From Acidobacteriota bacterium (GTDB taxonomy: Bacteria; Acidobacteriota; Thermoanaerobaculia; UBA5066), in NCBI GenBank assembly GCA_029781975.1, contig JAKOVQ010000016.1:372001-436000 (forward strand): a stretch of DNA of 64,000 bases, written 5' to 3'. Below the pieces are notes generated by a model. The model saw only the letters and a list, made by a program, of their open reading frames with translations, did no database searches and had not been told where the DNA came from. Made by a program: the position numbers and the translations under genes. This document shows positions 43,748-52,385 of this stretch, piece by piece. Each line of letters starts with the position of its first letter. Within the stretch, counting starts at the first letter, position 1.

Positions 43748-43778
43748 TTGATATTGCGTCAATTCAATTGATTGTCAA
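43748..43778 (-). promoter_or_regulatory. AT-rich promoter/operator of the TetR operon
   Basis: A sharply AT-rich island. Minus strand: TTGACA (43773-43778) as -35 and TATCAA (43748-43753) as a -10 with a 19-bp spacer, or AATATC with 17. Alternating half-sites TTGA/TCAA lie at 43748, 43759, 43768 and 43775; the central TCAATTCAATTGA (43759-43771) is a perfect 13-bp palindrome. A repressor bound there would cover the -35/-10 spacer. Confidence 0.55.
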
Positions 43779-43816
43779 GGGCCCCCGCGGGTTTCCTCGC
43801 TTGGCCCGGCCGTCCG

Positions 43817-45220
43817 TCAGGCCGGCGAGCGCTCGCCGGCCGTCGCGTCGCGGCGGCGCCGGAGGACGCCGGCCAGGGAGAGGAGGGGGCCCGTCGCGAA
43901 CGTCGTGACGAGGGCCATCAGGACCATCATCGCGAAGATCCGGGGCGAGAGGATCCCGAGCTCGTAGCCGACGTTCAGGGCGATCAACTCCATCAGCCCC
44001 CGGGTGTTCATCAGCGCGCCGAGCGCGAAGGCGTCGACGGCATCCATCTTCGTCGCGAGCGCCGCGGCCATCGTCCCGCCCAGCTTGCCCGCGGTCGCGG
44101 CGGCGACGACGAGGAGGAGGACGAGCCAGCTCGAGGCGTCGTCGAGGAGGCCGACCTGCGTCCTGAGGCCGGTGAAGGCGAAGAAGAGGGGGAGGAAGAG
44201 GATCGAGCTGACCTCCTCGAGGCGCTGGACGAGGGCGTCGCGGAAGGCCGCCTCGCGGGGCATGACGACACCGGCGAGGAAGGCGCCGAAGAGGGCGTGG
44301 ATCCCGATCCGCTCGGTGGTGAGCGCGGAGGCGATCAGGACGACGACCACGACGGCGAGGACGCCGGTCGAGGGGGTCGCGGTGGCGCGGCCGCGGAAGG
44401 CGCGCCGCAGCGCGGGCCCGGCGGCGAAGAGCATGAAGGCGATGAAGGCGAGCGAGAGCGCTCCCGTGAGGAGCGCGCCGCCGAGCCCCTGCGACCGCGC
44501 GATCGCCACGACGAGCGCGAGGAGGCTCCAGGCCGTCACGTCGTCGACGGCCGCGCAGGTGATGGCGGCGCTCCCGAGCTCGGTCCGCGTCAGGCCCCGC
44601 TCGTCGAGGACGCGCGCGAGGACCGGGAACGCGGTGATGCTCATGGCGATCCCCATGAAGAGGGCGAACGGGACGAAATGGACGCCGGGAGGCGCGAGCG
44701 AGCGGTAGAGCGCGGACGCGACGAGGACACCCAGGAGGTACGGCACCAGGATGCTCGCGTGGCTCACGAAGACCGCCGTGTGGGCGCGCCCGCGCAGCCT
44801 CTCCACGTCGAGCTCGAGCCCGACGACGAACATGAAGAGGAGGACGCCGATCTCCGCCAGGAGCTTCAGCGTGCCGAACGACTCCGGGGGGAAGAGGAGC
44901 TGGAACGTCCCGGGGGCGACGGCACCGAGGAGGGACGGCCCGAGGAGGATCCCCGCCACGATCTCGCCGATCACGGCGGGCTGTCCGAGGCGCCGGAAGA
45001 GAGCCCCGCAGAGCCGGGCGGCGGCGATCACGACGATCAGCTGGAGGAGGAGCTGGCCGAGGGAGGCTCCCGGGAGGTGCAGGCGGCCCGCGGCCGCGCC
45101 CGCCGTCGCGAACACCCGCCCCCCCTCGAGGACCCGGCCGTGGAGAAGGGCGAGGACGATCGCCCCGCCGAGGACGACCACCAGCGCCGCGTATCCAGCA
45201 ACAGCCCGACGCATCCGCAT
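43817..45220 (-). CDS. Cation/proton antiporter of the CPA2 (KefB/NapA-like) family
   Basis: A 467-residue membrane protein with about 12-13 helices. A hydrophobic N-terminal helix precedes QPAVIGEIVAGILLGPSLLG, the family entry motif, then LLFMFVVGLELDVERLRG and ITCAAVDDVTAWSLLALVVA, where the AVDD pair matches the ion-binding aspartates of CPA2 exchangers; SALTTERIGIHALFGAFLAG and ALGALMNTRGLMELIALNVG are typical too. There is no C-terminal RCK domain. It exchanges Na+ or K+ for H+. The ATG at 45220 is favoured over one at 45214 by the -10 placement; an upstream extension is arginine-rich and unlikely. Confidence 0.9.
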   Translation of the reverse strand: MRMRRAVAGYAALVVVLGGAIVLALLHGRVLEGGRVFATAGAAAGRLHLPGASLGQLLLQLIVVIAAARLCGALFRRLGQPAVIGEIVAGILLGPSLLGAVAPGTFQLLFPPESFGTLKLLAEIGVLLFMFVVGLELDVERLRGRAHTAVFVSHASILVPYLLGVLVASALYRSLAPPGVHFVPFALFMGIAMSITAFPVLARVLDERGLTRTELGSAAITCAAVDDVTAWSLLALVVAIARSQGLGGALLTGALSLAFIAFMLFAAGPALRRAFRGRATATPSTGVLAVVVVVLIASALTTERIGIHALFGAFLAGVVMPREAAFRDALVQRLEEVSSILFLPLFFAFTGLRTQVGLLDDASSWLVLLLVVAAATAGKLGGTMAAALATKMDAVDAFALGALMNTRGLMELIALNVGYELGILSPRIFAMMVLMALVTTFATGPLLSLAGVLRRRRDATAGERSPA

Positions 45221-45227
45221 GCGCGGG

Positions 45228-45236
45228 ATTCTGGCA
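45228..45236 (-). promoter_or_regulatory. Extended -10, leaderless, for the antiporter gene
   Basis: Minus-strand TGC-CAGAAT ends 7 nt before the ATG at 45220 (CCCGCGC between), identical in hexamer and TGC to the Nudix promoter. Confidence 0.48.
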
Positions 45237-45305
45237 TGCGCTCCTCCCGCCGCCGCGCCGCGGGGTACTCTCGCCGGAGCCCGGACGGGACGGAAAGGAG
45301 CCCCC

Positions 45306-46127
45306 ATGCCCGACCTGAAAGGGAAGACCCTTCTCATCACCGGGGCGAGCCGCGGGATCGGCCTCGCCATCGCCCTCCGCGCGGCGCGCGACGGGGCGAA
45401 CGTGACGATCGCGGCCAAGACGACCGACCCTCACCCGAAGCTCCCGGGGACGATCCACACCGCCGCCGCGGCCGTGGAGGAGGCGGGGGGGAAGGCGCTG
45501 GCGCTGGCCGTCGACATCCGCGACGAGAGCCAGATCGCCGACGCGGTACGGAAGACCGTCGAGACGTTCGGCGGCCTCGACGTCCTCGTGAACAACGCCA
45601 GCGCCATCAGCCTCACCGGGACGCTCGAGACCCCGATGAAGCGGTTCGACCTGATGCACCAGGTCAACGTCCGCGGGACGTTCGCCTGCTCGCAGGCCGC
45701 GATCCCCCACCTCGCGAAGGCGCCGAACCCCCACATCCTGAACTGCTCGCCCCCGCTCAACCTGGAGGCGCGCTGGTTCGCGCCGCACGTCGCCTACACC
45801 ATGGCCAAGTACGGGATGAGCCTCTGCGTCCTCGGGATGGCCGAGGAGCTCCGCCCGGCCGGGATCGCCGTGAACGCCCTCTGGCCGCGGACCGTGATCG
45901 CCACCGCGGCCGTCCGGAACCTCCTCGGCGGCGACGCGACGATCCGCGGGAGCCGGACCCCCGAGATCATGGCCGACGCCGCCCACGCGATCCTGACGCG
46001 GCCGAGCCGCGCCTGTACCGGCAACTTCTTCGTCGACGAGGACGTCCTCCGGGCCGAGGGGGTCACCGACCTCTCCCCCTACCAGACCGTCCCGGGCGCG
46101 GAGCTGATCCCCGACTTCTTCCTCTGA
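45306..46127 (+). CDS. Short-chain dehydrogenase/reductase (HSDL2-like)
   Basis: A 273-residue classical SDR. The nucleotide-binding glycine motif is TGASRGIG (12-19), with NNASA (96-100) and catalytic S148, Y164 and K168 (YTMAK). The long insert KTTDPHPKLPGTIHTAAAAV after strand 2 and the ending TGNFFVDEDVLRAEGVTDL match the hydroxysteroid-dehydrogenase-like-2 group, probably acting on fatty-acyl or related substrates. AAAGGAG precedes the ATG. Divergent from the antiporter, 85 bp between. Confidence 0.9.
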   Translation: MPDLKGKTLLITGASRGIGLAIALRAARDGANVTIAAKTTDPHPKLPGTIHTAAAAVEEAGGKALALAVDIRDESQIADAVRKTVETFGGLDVLVNNASAISLTGTLETPMKRFDLMHQVNVRGTFACSQAAIPHLAKAPNPHILNCSPPLNLEARWFAPHVAYTMAKYGMSLCVLGMAEELRPAGIAVNALWPRTVIATAAVRNLLGGDATIRGSRTPEIMADAAHAILTRPSRACTGNFFVDEDVLRAEGVTDLSPYQTVPGAELIPDFFL

Positions 46128-46134
46128 GACCCCC

Positions 46135-46163
46135 TTGCGTTCCGGACGGACTTACGCTTTACT
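46135..46163 (+). promoter_or_regulatory. Candidate promoter for the DinB-family gene
   Basis: TTGCGT (46135) and TTTACT (46158-46163) stand 17 bp apart, resembling a weak sigma-70 promoter. A strong AAGGAG (46176-46181) precedes the ATG at 46188. Confidence 0.35.
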
Positions 46164-46187
46164 TTCGCCTCCCGAAAGGAGAGCGTC

Positions 46188-46709
46188 ATGTCCGACCAGA
46201 AGAACGCGATCGCCTCTTCCCTCCTCCCCGAGCTCGACGCCGAGATGGCCGGGACCCGGAGGACCCTCCAGCGCGTCCCCGAGGCCGATTTCGGCTGGAA
46301 GCCCCACCCGAGGTCGTTCTCGATCGGCGACCTCGCGTCGCACGTCGCCAACGTCCCCGGCTGGCTGTCCGCCACCCTCGACTCCGACTCGTTCGACACG
46401 GCCCCGGGGGGCGAGGCGGTGAGCTTCCCGGCAGCGGCTTCATCCAGCGAGCTCCTCGAGCGGTTCGACGCGCGGGTGGCCGCCGCGCGGGCGTCGCTCG
46501 CGAAGGCCTCCGACCAGGCCTTCCTCGCCCCATGGTCCCTCCTCGCGAACGGGAAGGCGCTCTTCACGATGCCCCGCCTAACCGTGATCCGGTCGTTCGT
46601 CCTGAACCACCTGATCCACCACCGCGGGCAGCTCACCGTCTACCTGCGGCTCCGGGAGGTCCCGGTCCCTGCCCTCTACGGCCCGTCCGCCGACGAGAGC
46701 GGGATGTAG
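46188..46709 (+). CDS. DinB-family four-helix-bundle protein
   Basis: A 173-residue DinB/YfiT-like protein, a four-helix bundle that usually binds one divalent metal through three histidines. Candidates are the His in DLASHVANVPGW and the two in NHLIHHRGQLTVYLR. Members include thiol-dependent transferases such as bacillithiol and mycothiol S-transferases; many have no known role. FGWKPHPRSFSIGDL is typical of the family. The gene stands alone with its own promoter and ribosome-binding site. Confidence 0.88.
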   Translation: MSDQKNAIASSLLPELDAEMAGTRRTLQRVPEADFGWKPHPRSFSIGDLASHVANVPGWLSATLDSDSFDTAPGGEAVSFPAAASSSELLERFDARVAAARASLAKASDQAFLAPWSLLANGKALFTMPRLTVIRSFVLNHLIHHRGQLTVYLRLREVPVPALYGPSADESGM

Positions 46710-46715
46710 CGGAGA

Positions 46716-46731
46716 GGCCCCCGGCCGGGCC
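46716..46731. terminator. Weak hairpin between convergent genes
   Basis: GGCCC-N6-GGGCC forms a 5-bp stem between the DinB gene (ends 46709) and the RND gene (ends 46747, minus). It is short and has no T-tract. Confidence 0.25.
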
Positions 46732-46746
46732 CTACCGTCCCTTCCG

Positions 46747-49700
46747 TCAGGCGTCCCCGGCCGAGGAGGGGGCGCCTGCCGGGACGGCAGTCGGGCCCGG
46801 CGGGACCGGGGCCGCAACCGGCGACCGGCGGCGGGACCGGACCCTCTCGAGGAAGTCGGCCAGCGCGCTCGAGCCGGCCGGGACGACGAAGAGCGTCAGC
46901 AGCGTCGAGACGGCCATCCCGCCGACGACGGCGAGGGCCATCGGCCGCTGGAGCTCGGCGCCCGGCCCCACGGCGAAGGCTGGGGGCAGGGCGCCCGCGA
47001 TCGTCGCGGTCGAGGTCATCAGGATCGGCCGGAGCCGGATGGGACACGCCTCGAGGAGCGCCTGGCGGTGGGGGACCCCGCGCTCGCGGATCTGGTTCGT
47101 GAAGTCGACCAGCATGATCGAGTTCTTCTTGGCGATCCCCATCAGGAGGATCAGGCCGAGGAGGCTGTAGACGTTCAGGCTCTGCCCCCCGGCCCAGAGG
47201 GCGAAGAGCGCGCCGCTGACCGAGAACGGGAGCGCGAGGAGGACGACCAGCGGGTGCGCGAACGAGTTGAACTGCGAGGCGAGGACCATGTAGGCGACGA
47301 GGAGCCCGAGGCCGAACGCGAACCAGAGGGACTGGAACGACTCGCGGAAGGCCTTCGTGCTCCCCGAGATGACGGCCCGGTAGCCGTCGGGGAGGACCTC
47401 GCGGGCGAGCGCGAGGGAGCGGTCGACCGCGACGGACTGCGACGCGCCGGGAGCGACGTTCGCGAAGATCGAGATGGCGCGCTCCCGGTCGCGCCGGGTG
47501 ATCGCCTGGAGCGTCGGCCGCTGGTCGATCCGGATCAGCTCGCCCAGCCGCACGACCTCGCCCGTGCCCGTCCGCACCAGGAGGCGGGCGATCTCCTCGG
47601 GCCGGTCCCGCTGGGAGGAGAGGAGCCGGCCCCGGATGTCGAAGCGTCGCCCCTTGTCCTTGAACTTCCCGACCCTCACCCCGCCGATCGCGGCGTTCAC
47701 CGTCTCCCCGATCGACGCCATGCTGACCCCGAGGTCGGCGGCGCGGTCCCGGTCGGGGACGATCTGGACCTCGGGCATGCCGACCTGGTAGTCGGTGTCG
47801 ACGTCGGTGACGAGGCCCGACTGCCGCATCCGTTCGGAGATCTCCCGGGCGGAGCGGGCGAGGACCTCCCAGTCGGGCCCGCGGACGTTGAACTCGATCG
47901 GAAAGCCGCCCCCCCGCGACGGGCTGAACCCGGTCTGCGAGATGTCCTGGAGGACGACCCGCCCCCCCGGCACCGTCGCGGCGAACTTCCGGACGGCGTC
48001 CATCACCTCGAGCTGGCTCAGCCTGTGCCCGCGCTCGGGGTCGACCGGCCTCTCGCGGGGCTCCTTCAGGTTCACGAAGGCCTGGCCCGAGTTCACGTCG
48101 CTCCCGCCGCCGACGCTCCCGGCGAAGAGGGTCACCTCCGGGCGCGAGACGAGGAACGACTCGATCCGCCGGAAGTAGCGGTCGGTGGCGTCGAGGCTCG
48201 TCCCGACCGGCGTCTGGAACCGGATCGAGAAGCGGCTCATGTCCTGGCTCGGGATGAACTCCTGCCTGAGGAGCGCGATCGTCCCGAGGGAGAGGAGGAA
48301 GAAGGCGAACGACCCGCCGAGGATGAGGGCCCGGTGCCTCAGCGCGGGCTCCAGCGCGCGCCGGTACCCCCCCGAGAGCCGCTGGAAGAGGCGGTCCACC
48401 GAGCGGCCGAGCCGCCCGCGACGCTCCATCTCGAGGAAGCGCGAGCAGCGCATCGGGGCGAGCGTCAGGGCCTCGAGGAGCGAGAGGAGGACCGCCACCG
48501 AGATCGTCACGCCGAACTGGAAGAAGAACTTCCCGATGATCCCCTTGAGGAAGGCGACCGGGAGGAAGATCGCGACGATCGCCATCGTGGCGGCCGCGGC
48601 GGCGAACGTGATCTCGCGGGCCCCGACGGAGGCGGCCCGCACCTTCCCCTGCCCCTCCTCGCGGTGCCGGTAGATGTTCTCGAGGACCATGATCGCGTCG
48701 TCGACGACGATGCCGACCACCAGCGTCAGGCCGAGGACGGTGTAGGTGTTGAGCGTGAAGCCGAGGAAGTAGATGACGATGAAGGTCCCCAGGATCGACG
48801 TCGGGATCGCGAGGAGGACGTTCAGCGTCGTCGACCACGACCCGAGGAAGACCCAGCAGACGACGCCGGTCAGGAGGGCGGCGAGGAGGAGGGTGAAGAG
48901 GATCTCGTGGATGGAGCGCTCGATGAAGGTCGTCGTGTCCCAGTTGACGTCGAGCCGGAGCCCCTCGGGGAGCTGGGTGTCGAGGAGCGCGAGCTTGGCC
49001 TTCAGGTCGCGCCCGACCTGGACGGCGTTGGCGCCGCGGAGCTTCGTGATGCCGAAGCCGACCATCGGCTCCCCCATGGCGCGGCTGAGGCGGCGCCGGT
49101 CCTCGAGGCCGTCCTCGACGACCGCCACGTCCTTCAGCCGGACGGGAGCGCTCGCGGACCAGGAGACGACGAGGTTCCGGAACGACTCGAGGTCGATCGC
49201 CTCGCCCTGCGCCCTCACGTTCATCTCCCGCTCGGCCCCCTCGATCCGGCCGGCGGGGACCTCCTGGTGCTCGCGCGCGATGGCGCGGTTGACGTCGAGG
49301 ACGGTCAGGCCGCGCGCCTCCAGGCGCGCCGCGTCGTACCAGACGCGGACGTTGCGGTCGCGGAAGCCGTAGACGTGGATCTCGCCGACCCCGTCGATCA
49401 TCTGGAGCTGCGGGCGGATGACGTTCCTGACGTAGTCGGCGAGGAACGTCGGGGAGCGGTCGCCCGAGAGGGCGAGCCGGATGATCGGCTGGTCCTCGGG
49501 GTTGGTCTTGGAGATCGTCGGCGGGTCGATCTCCGCGGGGAGGTGGTGCGTCGCCTGCGAGACCTTCGACTGGACGTCCTGGAGCGCCGCGTCGATGTTC
49601 CGGCCGATGGCGAACTCCAGCGTCAGGCTCGCAGAGCCCTGCCGCGCCGTCGACGACATCTGCTGGACCCCCTCGACCGTGGCGCAGGAGTCCTCGAGGA

Positions 49701-49977
49701 CGTCGACGACGTCGGTCTCCATGATCTCCGGCGAGGCGCCCTCCCACGAGACCGAGACGGTGACGATCGGGAAGTCGACGTCGGGGTTCTGGCTGATGCC
49801 GAGGCCGCGGAAGACGCCGCCGGCCCCCGTGTAGCAGAGGACCCCGAAGCCGATCAGGGCGATCATCAGGATCCAGGCGAAGACGTGGTTGCGGATCGAG
49901 ATGTCGGCGAGCGTCATCCCGGTGGCGATCGCCTTCGGGTCCTCCGGCTCCCCGGGAGGCGCGGGGCGCCCGCTCAT
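46747..49977 (-). CDS. RND efflux transporter permease (AcrB/HAE1 type)
   Basis: A 1076-residue inner-membrane proton-driven exporter, the usual length for AcrB-like pumps. The N-terminal helix is SIRNHVFAWILMIALIGFG; porter-domain marks are VSVSWEGASPEIMETDV and the helix 4 proton relay VVGIVVDDAIMVLENIYRHR with paired aspartates; helix 10-12 region has GLILLMGIAKKNSIMLVDF and RLRPILMTS. It pairs with the membrane-fusion lipoprotein encoded just upstream (ATGA overlap). No TolC-like gene is adjacent, so an outer-membrane channel must come from elsewhere. Substrates unknown. Confidence 0.95.
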   Translation of the reverse strand: MSGRPAPPGEPEDPKAIATGMTLADISIRNHVFAWILMIALIGFGVLCYTGAGGVFRGLGISQNPDVDFPIVTVSVSWEGASPEIMETDVVDVLEDSCATVEGVQQMSSTARQGSASLTLEFAIGRNIDAALQDVQSKVSQATHHLPAEIDPPTISKTNPEDQPIIRLALSGDRSPTFLADYVRNVIRPQLQMIDGVGEIHVYGFRDRNVRVWYDAARLEARGLTVLDVNRAIAREHQEVPAGRIEGAEREMNVRAQGEAIDLESFRNLVVSWSASAPVRLKDVAVVEDGLEDRRRLSRAMGEPMVGFGITKLRGANAVQVGRDLKAKLALLDTQLPEGLRLDVNWDTTTFIERSIHEILFTLLLAALLTGVVCWVFLGSWSTTLNVLLAIPTSILGTFIVIYFLGFTLNTYTVLGLTLVVGIVVDDAIMVLENIYRHREEGQGKVRAASVGAREITFAAAAATMAIVAIFLPVAFLKGIIGKFFFQFGVTISVAVLLSLLEALTLAPMRCSRFLEMERRGRLGRSVDRLFQRLSGGYRRALEPALRHRALILGGSFAFFLLSLGTIALLRQEFIPSQDMSRFSIRFQTPVGTSLDATDRYFRRIESFLVSRPEVTLFAGSVGGGSDVNSGQAFVNLKEPRERPVDPERGHRLSQLEVMDAVRKFAATVPGGRVVLQDISQTGFSPSRGGGFPIEFNVRGPDWEVLARSAREISERMRQSGLVTDVDTDYQVGMPEVQIVPDRDRAADLGVSMASIGETVNAAIGGVRVGKFKDKGRRFDIRGRLLSSQRDRPEEIARLLVRTGTGEVVRLGELIRIDQRPTLQAITRRDRERAISIFANVAPGASQSVAVDRSLALAREVLPDGYRAVISGSTKAFRESFQSLWFAFGLGLLVAYMVLASQFNSFAHPLVVLLALPFSVSGALFALWAGGQSLNVYSLLGLILLMGIAKKNSIMLVDFTNQIRERGVPHRQALLEACPIRLRPILMTSTATIAGALPPAFAVGPGAELQRPMALAVVGGMAVSTLLTLFVVPAGSSALADFLERVRSRRRSPVAAPVPPGPTAVPAGAPSSAGDA

Positions 49978-51104
49978 CCCTCGTCCCCCCGCGACGGCCG
50001 GGCGGGCGACGCCACGGCCTGGGGCGCCGGCTGGACCGGGACGCCGTCCGAGAGCCGGTCGGAGCCCTCGGTGACGATCGTCTCTCCCCCCTTCAGGCCC
50101 GAGAGGATCTCGACCGACCCGTCGCCCGTCCTCAGCCCGATGCCGACCGGCCGCTCCACCGCCTTCCCCCCCTCGACGACGTAGACGACGAAGCCCCGCT
50201 CGCTCGCCAGGACCGCCCCCTCCGGGACGGCGACGGCGTTCGGGTGGGTCCCGGTCGCGAGCGTCACCTCGGCGAAGAAGCCGGGCTTCAGGGGACCGGG
50301 GTTCGAGACCCAGGCGAGGACCTCCACCCGGCGGGTCCCGGCGTCCGCCACGGCCCCGACGTGGTAGACCCGGGCGGAGAACTCCTTGGCCCCCAGCGCA
50401 GCGACGCGGAAGGCGACGTTCCGCCCCTCCTCGACCTTGAGCGACTCGGACTCGGAGACCTTGAAGCGGAGCCTCAGCTTCCGGATGTCGACGACGGTGG
50501 CGAGGACGGTCCCGGCCTGGACGAACTGGCCGGTCTCGACCGTCCGCGTGTTGATCTCTCCCCCGCGCGGCGTCCGGACCGACGCCCGCTCCTGGTTCTG
50601 GCGGGCGATCCCGAGCGCGGCCTGGGCGGCGGAAGTGTCGGCGGCGAGCCGCTCGGTCTCCCGGCGCGCACGGGCCAGCTCCTCGACGGCGACGAGGTTC
50701 TCCTTCGCCAGCGCCTCGCGGCGGGAGAGGTCCGCCTCGGCCCGCTTCCAGTCGGCGACGGCGCGCCGCCAGGCGGCGTCGGCGCGCTCGGCCTCGAGGC
50801 GGTAGCGGTCGGGGTCGATCCGGGCGATCACCGTCTCGGCCGTGACCCGGTCGCCCGCCTGGAAGAGGACCTCCTTGACGGCTCCGCTCACCTCCGCGGT
50901 GACCTGCACGAGCTCGTCGGGCTCGAGGGACCCGAGCGCCTGGACCCGGTAGACGACGTCGCGCGTGGCGACCGGGGCCGTCCGGACGACGAGGGCGCCT
51001 CCGCGCTTCCCCTTCTCCGCCCCGGGGCCCCCGCCGCGCGAGCAGGAGAGGGCGAACCCCGAGACGACGAGGAGGGCGAGAAGACGCTGCCAGCTCTTGA
51101 CCAC
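49974..51104 (-). CDS. RND efflux membrane-fusion lipoprotein
   Basis: A 376-residue periplasmic adaptor. The signal peptide ends in a lipobox (SGFALSC, acylated cysteine near residue 23). It then has the adaptor order: barrel-sandwich half (EVSGAVKEVLFQAGDRVTAE), alpha-hairpin (about 105-170; LAKENLVAVEELARARRETE), second lipoyl half (ASVRTPRGGEINTRTVETGQ) and beta-barrel and membrane-proximal domains (LRLRFKVSESESLKVEEG; VPEGAVLASERGFVVYVVEG). The GTG at 51104 with GGAGG upstream is the start. It links the AcrB-like pump to an outer-membrane channel. Confidence 0.92.
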   Translation of the reverse strand: MVKSWQRLLALLVVSGFALSCSRGGGPGAEKGKRGGALVVRTAPVATRDVVYRVQALGSLEPDELVQVTAEVSGAVKEVLFQAGDRVTAETVIARIDPDRYRLEAERADAAWRRAVADWKRAEADLSRREALAKENLVAVEELARARRETERLAADTSAAQAALGIARQNQERASVRTPRGGEINTRTVETGQFVQAGTVLATVVDIRKLRLRFKVSESESLKVEEGRNVAFRVAALGAKEFSARVYHVGAVADAGTRRVEVLAWVSNPGPLKPGFFAEVTLATGTHPNAVAVPEGAVLASERGFVVYVVEGGKAVERPVGIGLRTGDGSVEILSGLKGGETIVTEGSDRLSDGVPVQPAPQAVASPARPSRGDEG

Positions 51105-51185
51105 CGCGGCCTCCGATGCCGGCGCCGGCCGGCCCGACTTGGGTCGGGGCCGGGCGCGCCGTGGTCGCCGCTTCGCGTGCGGACG

Positions 51186-51207
51186 GGGCGACCGGGTATT
51201 GTCGCCC
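51186..51207. promoter_or_regulatory. Dyad in the divergent region before the RND operon
   Basis: GGGCGAC and GTCGCCC form a 7-bp inverted repeat around an 8-nt centre (CGGGTATT), overlapping a possible -10 TATTGT on the + strand. It sits between the divergent RND operon and a secreted-protein gene and could be an operator. Nothing else stands out in the 219-bp region. Confidence 0.3.
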
Positions 51208-51323
51208 GGCGCGCGCGTGCCGTCGAGCGCACGGCCCCGAGGCGCGCGCCGCAATGGCCCGGAGGCCGGGCCGCGATCTTGCAGATGCCGAGGGGCACCC
51301 AGTCCCGCCGGCAAGGAGCCCCG

Positions 51324-52385
51324 ATGGCCAACCGTTCCCCGCTCCCTCCCGATCTCCGCCGCGCCCTCGGGGCCGGCCGGGCCGCTCTGGTCGCTCTCGC
51401 CGCGGGCATCGTCCTCGGCCCTGCCGGGGCCTGCGGGGCGCGGCGCGCCGAGGCCGTGGAGAGGGCCCGCGCCGACTTCTCGGGCGGCTGGCAGCTCAAC
51501 GACGCCCTGAGCCAGGACCCGCTCGACACCCTCCGGCGCGAGGAGGAGAGCCAGCAGGCGACGGGCTTCGGGAGCGAGCCGGGCCGGGGCGGAAGGGGCG
51601 GCTCCCTCGACGTCCTCCCGCCCGAGCTCCTCGACGACGTCCATCGCCTCGTGATCGTCGACGACGGGCACCGGATCCGGGTCGCCCGCGGCCCCGGCAA
51701 GGTGCGCGTCCTCGTGACCGACGGCGTGGAGCGCGAGCTGGACGAGGGGGACGGCCCGGTCCGGGTGACGGCCCGTCGCAAGGGGGCCCGGGGAGAGAAG
51801 GTCCTCGTCCGGGCCGTCTGGACGGACGGCCGGGAGCTGAAGGAGAGCTGGGAGCTCCTCGACGCTCCCCGCCGCCTCGTCGTCGACACCCGCGTCGTCG
51901 CCCGGCGGTCGGTCCGCTACAAGCGGGTCTACGACCCGGGCTCGGCGGAGCCGTTCCCGACCCCGACCCCGAGGCCCGCCCCGACGCCGCTCCCCGGAGC
52001 CGAGCCGCCGGACGGGAGCCGCGAGGGCGCGCCGTCCGCGGCGCCGGCGGGGGGAGGCGGCGCCGCGCTCCCCTCCGCCCCGCCCGCCGGGCTCGCGGCC
52101 TGCTCGATCCGCCCCCCGCGCCAGGCCACGCAGGACGAGCTCGGCCGCCTCGCGAAGGTGAGCCAGGCGGCCGCCCAGGCTCGCGCCGTCACCTCCGTCG
52201 CGCCGAGGCAGGTGAGCTCGATCATCACCTCGGACGTGGAGGTCGACGAGGGGTGCCTCGCCTGGTCGTTCGTCCTCAGGTTCGGAGAGGGGAAGGGGGC
52301 CCAGGAGGTCCTCGTGGACGCGGGGGACGGCAAGGTCCTGACGTCGGAGTTCCTGCCGCCGCGGACGCCGCGGCCGGGCGACTAG
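51324..52385 (+). CDS. Secreted protein of unknown function with PepSY-like C-terminus
   Basis: A 353-residue protein with an N-terminal signal region (RAALVALAAGIVLGPAGACGA; a cysteine follows, so a lipoprotein is possible). The central part (SGGWQLNDALSQDPLDTLR; LKESWELLDAPRRLVVDTRV) resembles strands of a secreted sandwich domain often seen in Acidobacteriota-like proteins. A proline/threonine linker (PTPTPRPAPTPLPG) leads to a C-terminal domain with VEVDEGCLAWSFVLRFGEG and VLVDAGDGKVLTSEF, like a PepSY fold. AAGGAG precedes the ATG. It ends overlapping the convergent Sel1 gene by 4 bp. Confidence 0.68.
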   Translation: MANRSPLPPDLRRALGAGRAALVALAAGIVLGPAGACGARRAEAVERARADFSGGWQLNDALSQDPLDTLRREEESQQATGFGSEPGRGGRGGSLDVLPPELLDDVHRLVIVDDGHRIRVARGPGKVRVLVTDGVERELDEGDGPVRVTARRKGARGEKVLVRAVWTDGRELKESWELLDAPRRLVVDTRVVARRSVRYKRVYDPGSAEPFPTPTPRPAPTPLPGAEPPDGSREGAPSAAPAGGGGAALPSAPPAGLAACSIRPPRQATQDELGRLAKVSQAAAQARAVTSVAPRQVSSIITSDVEVDEGCLAWSFVLRFGEGKGAQEVLVDAGDGKVLTSEFLPPRTPRPGD

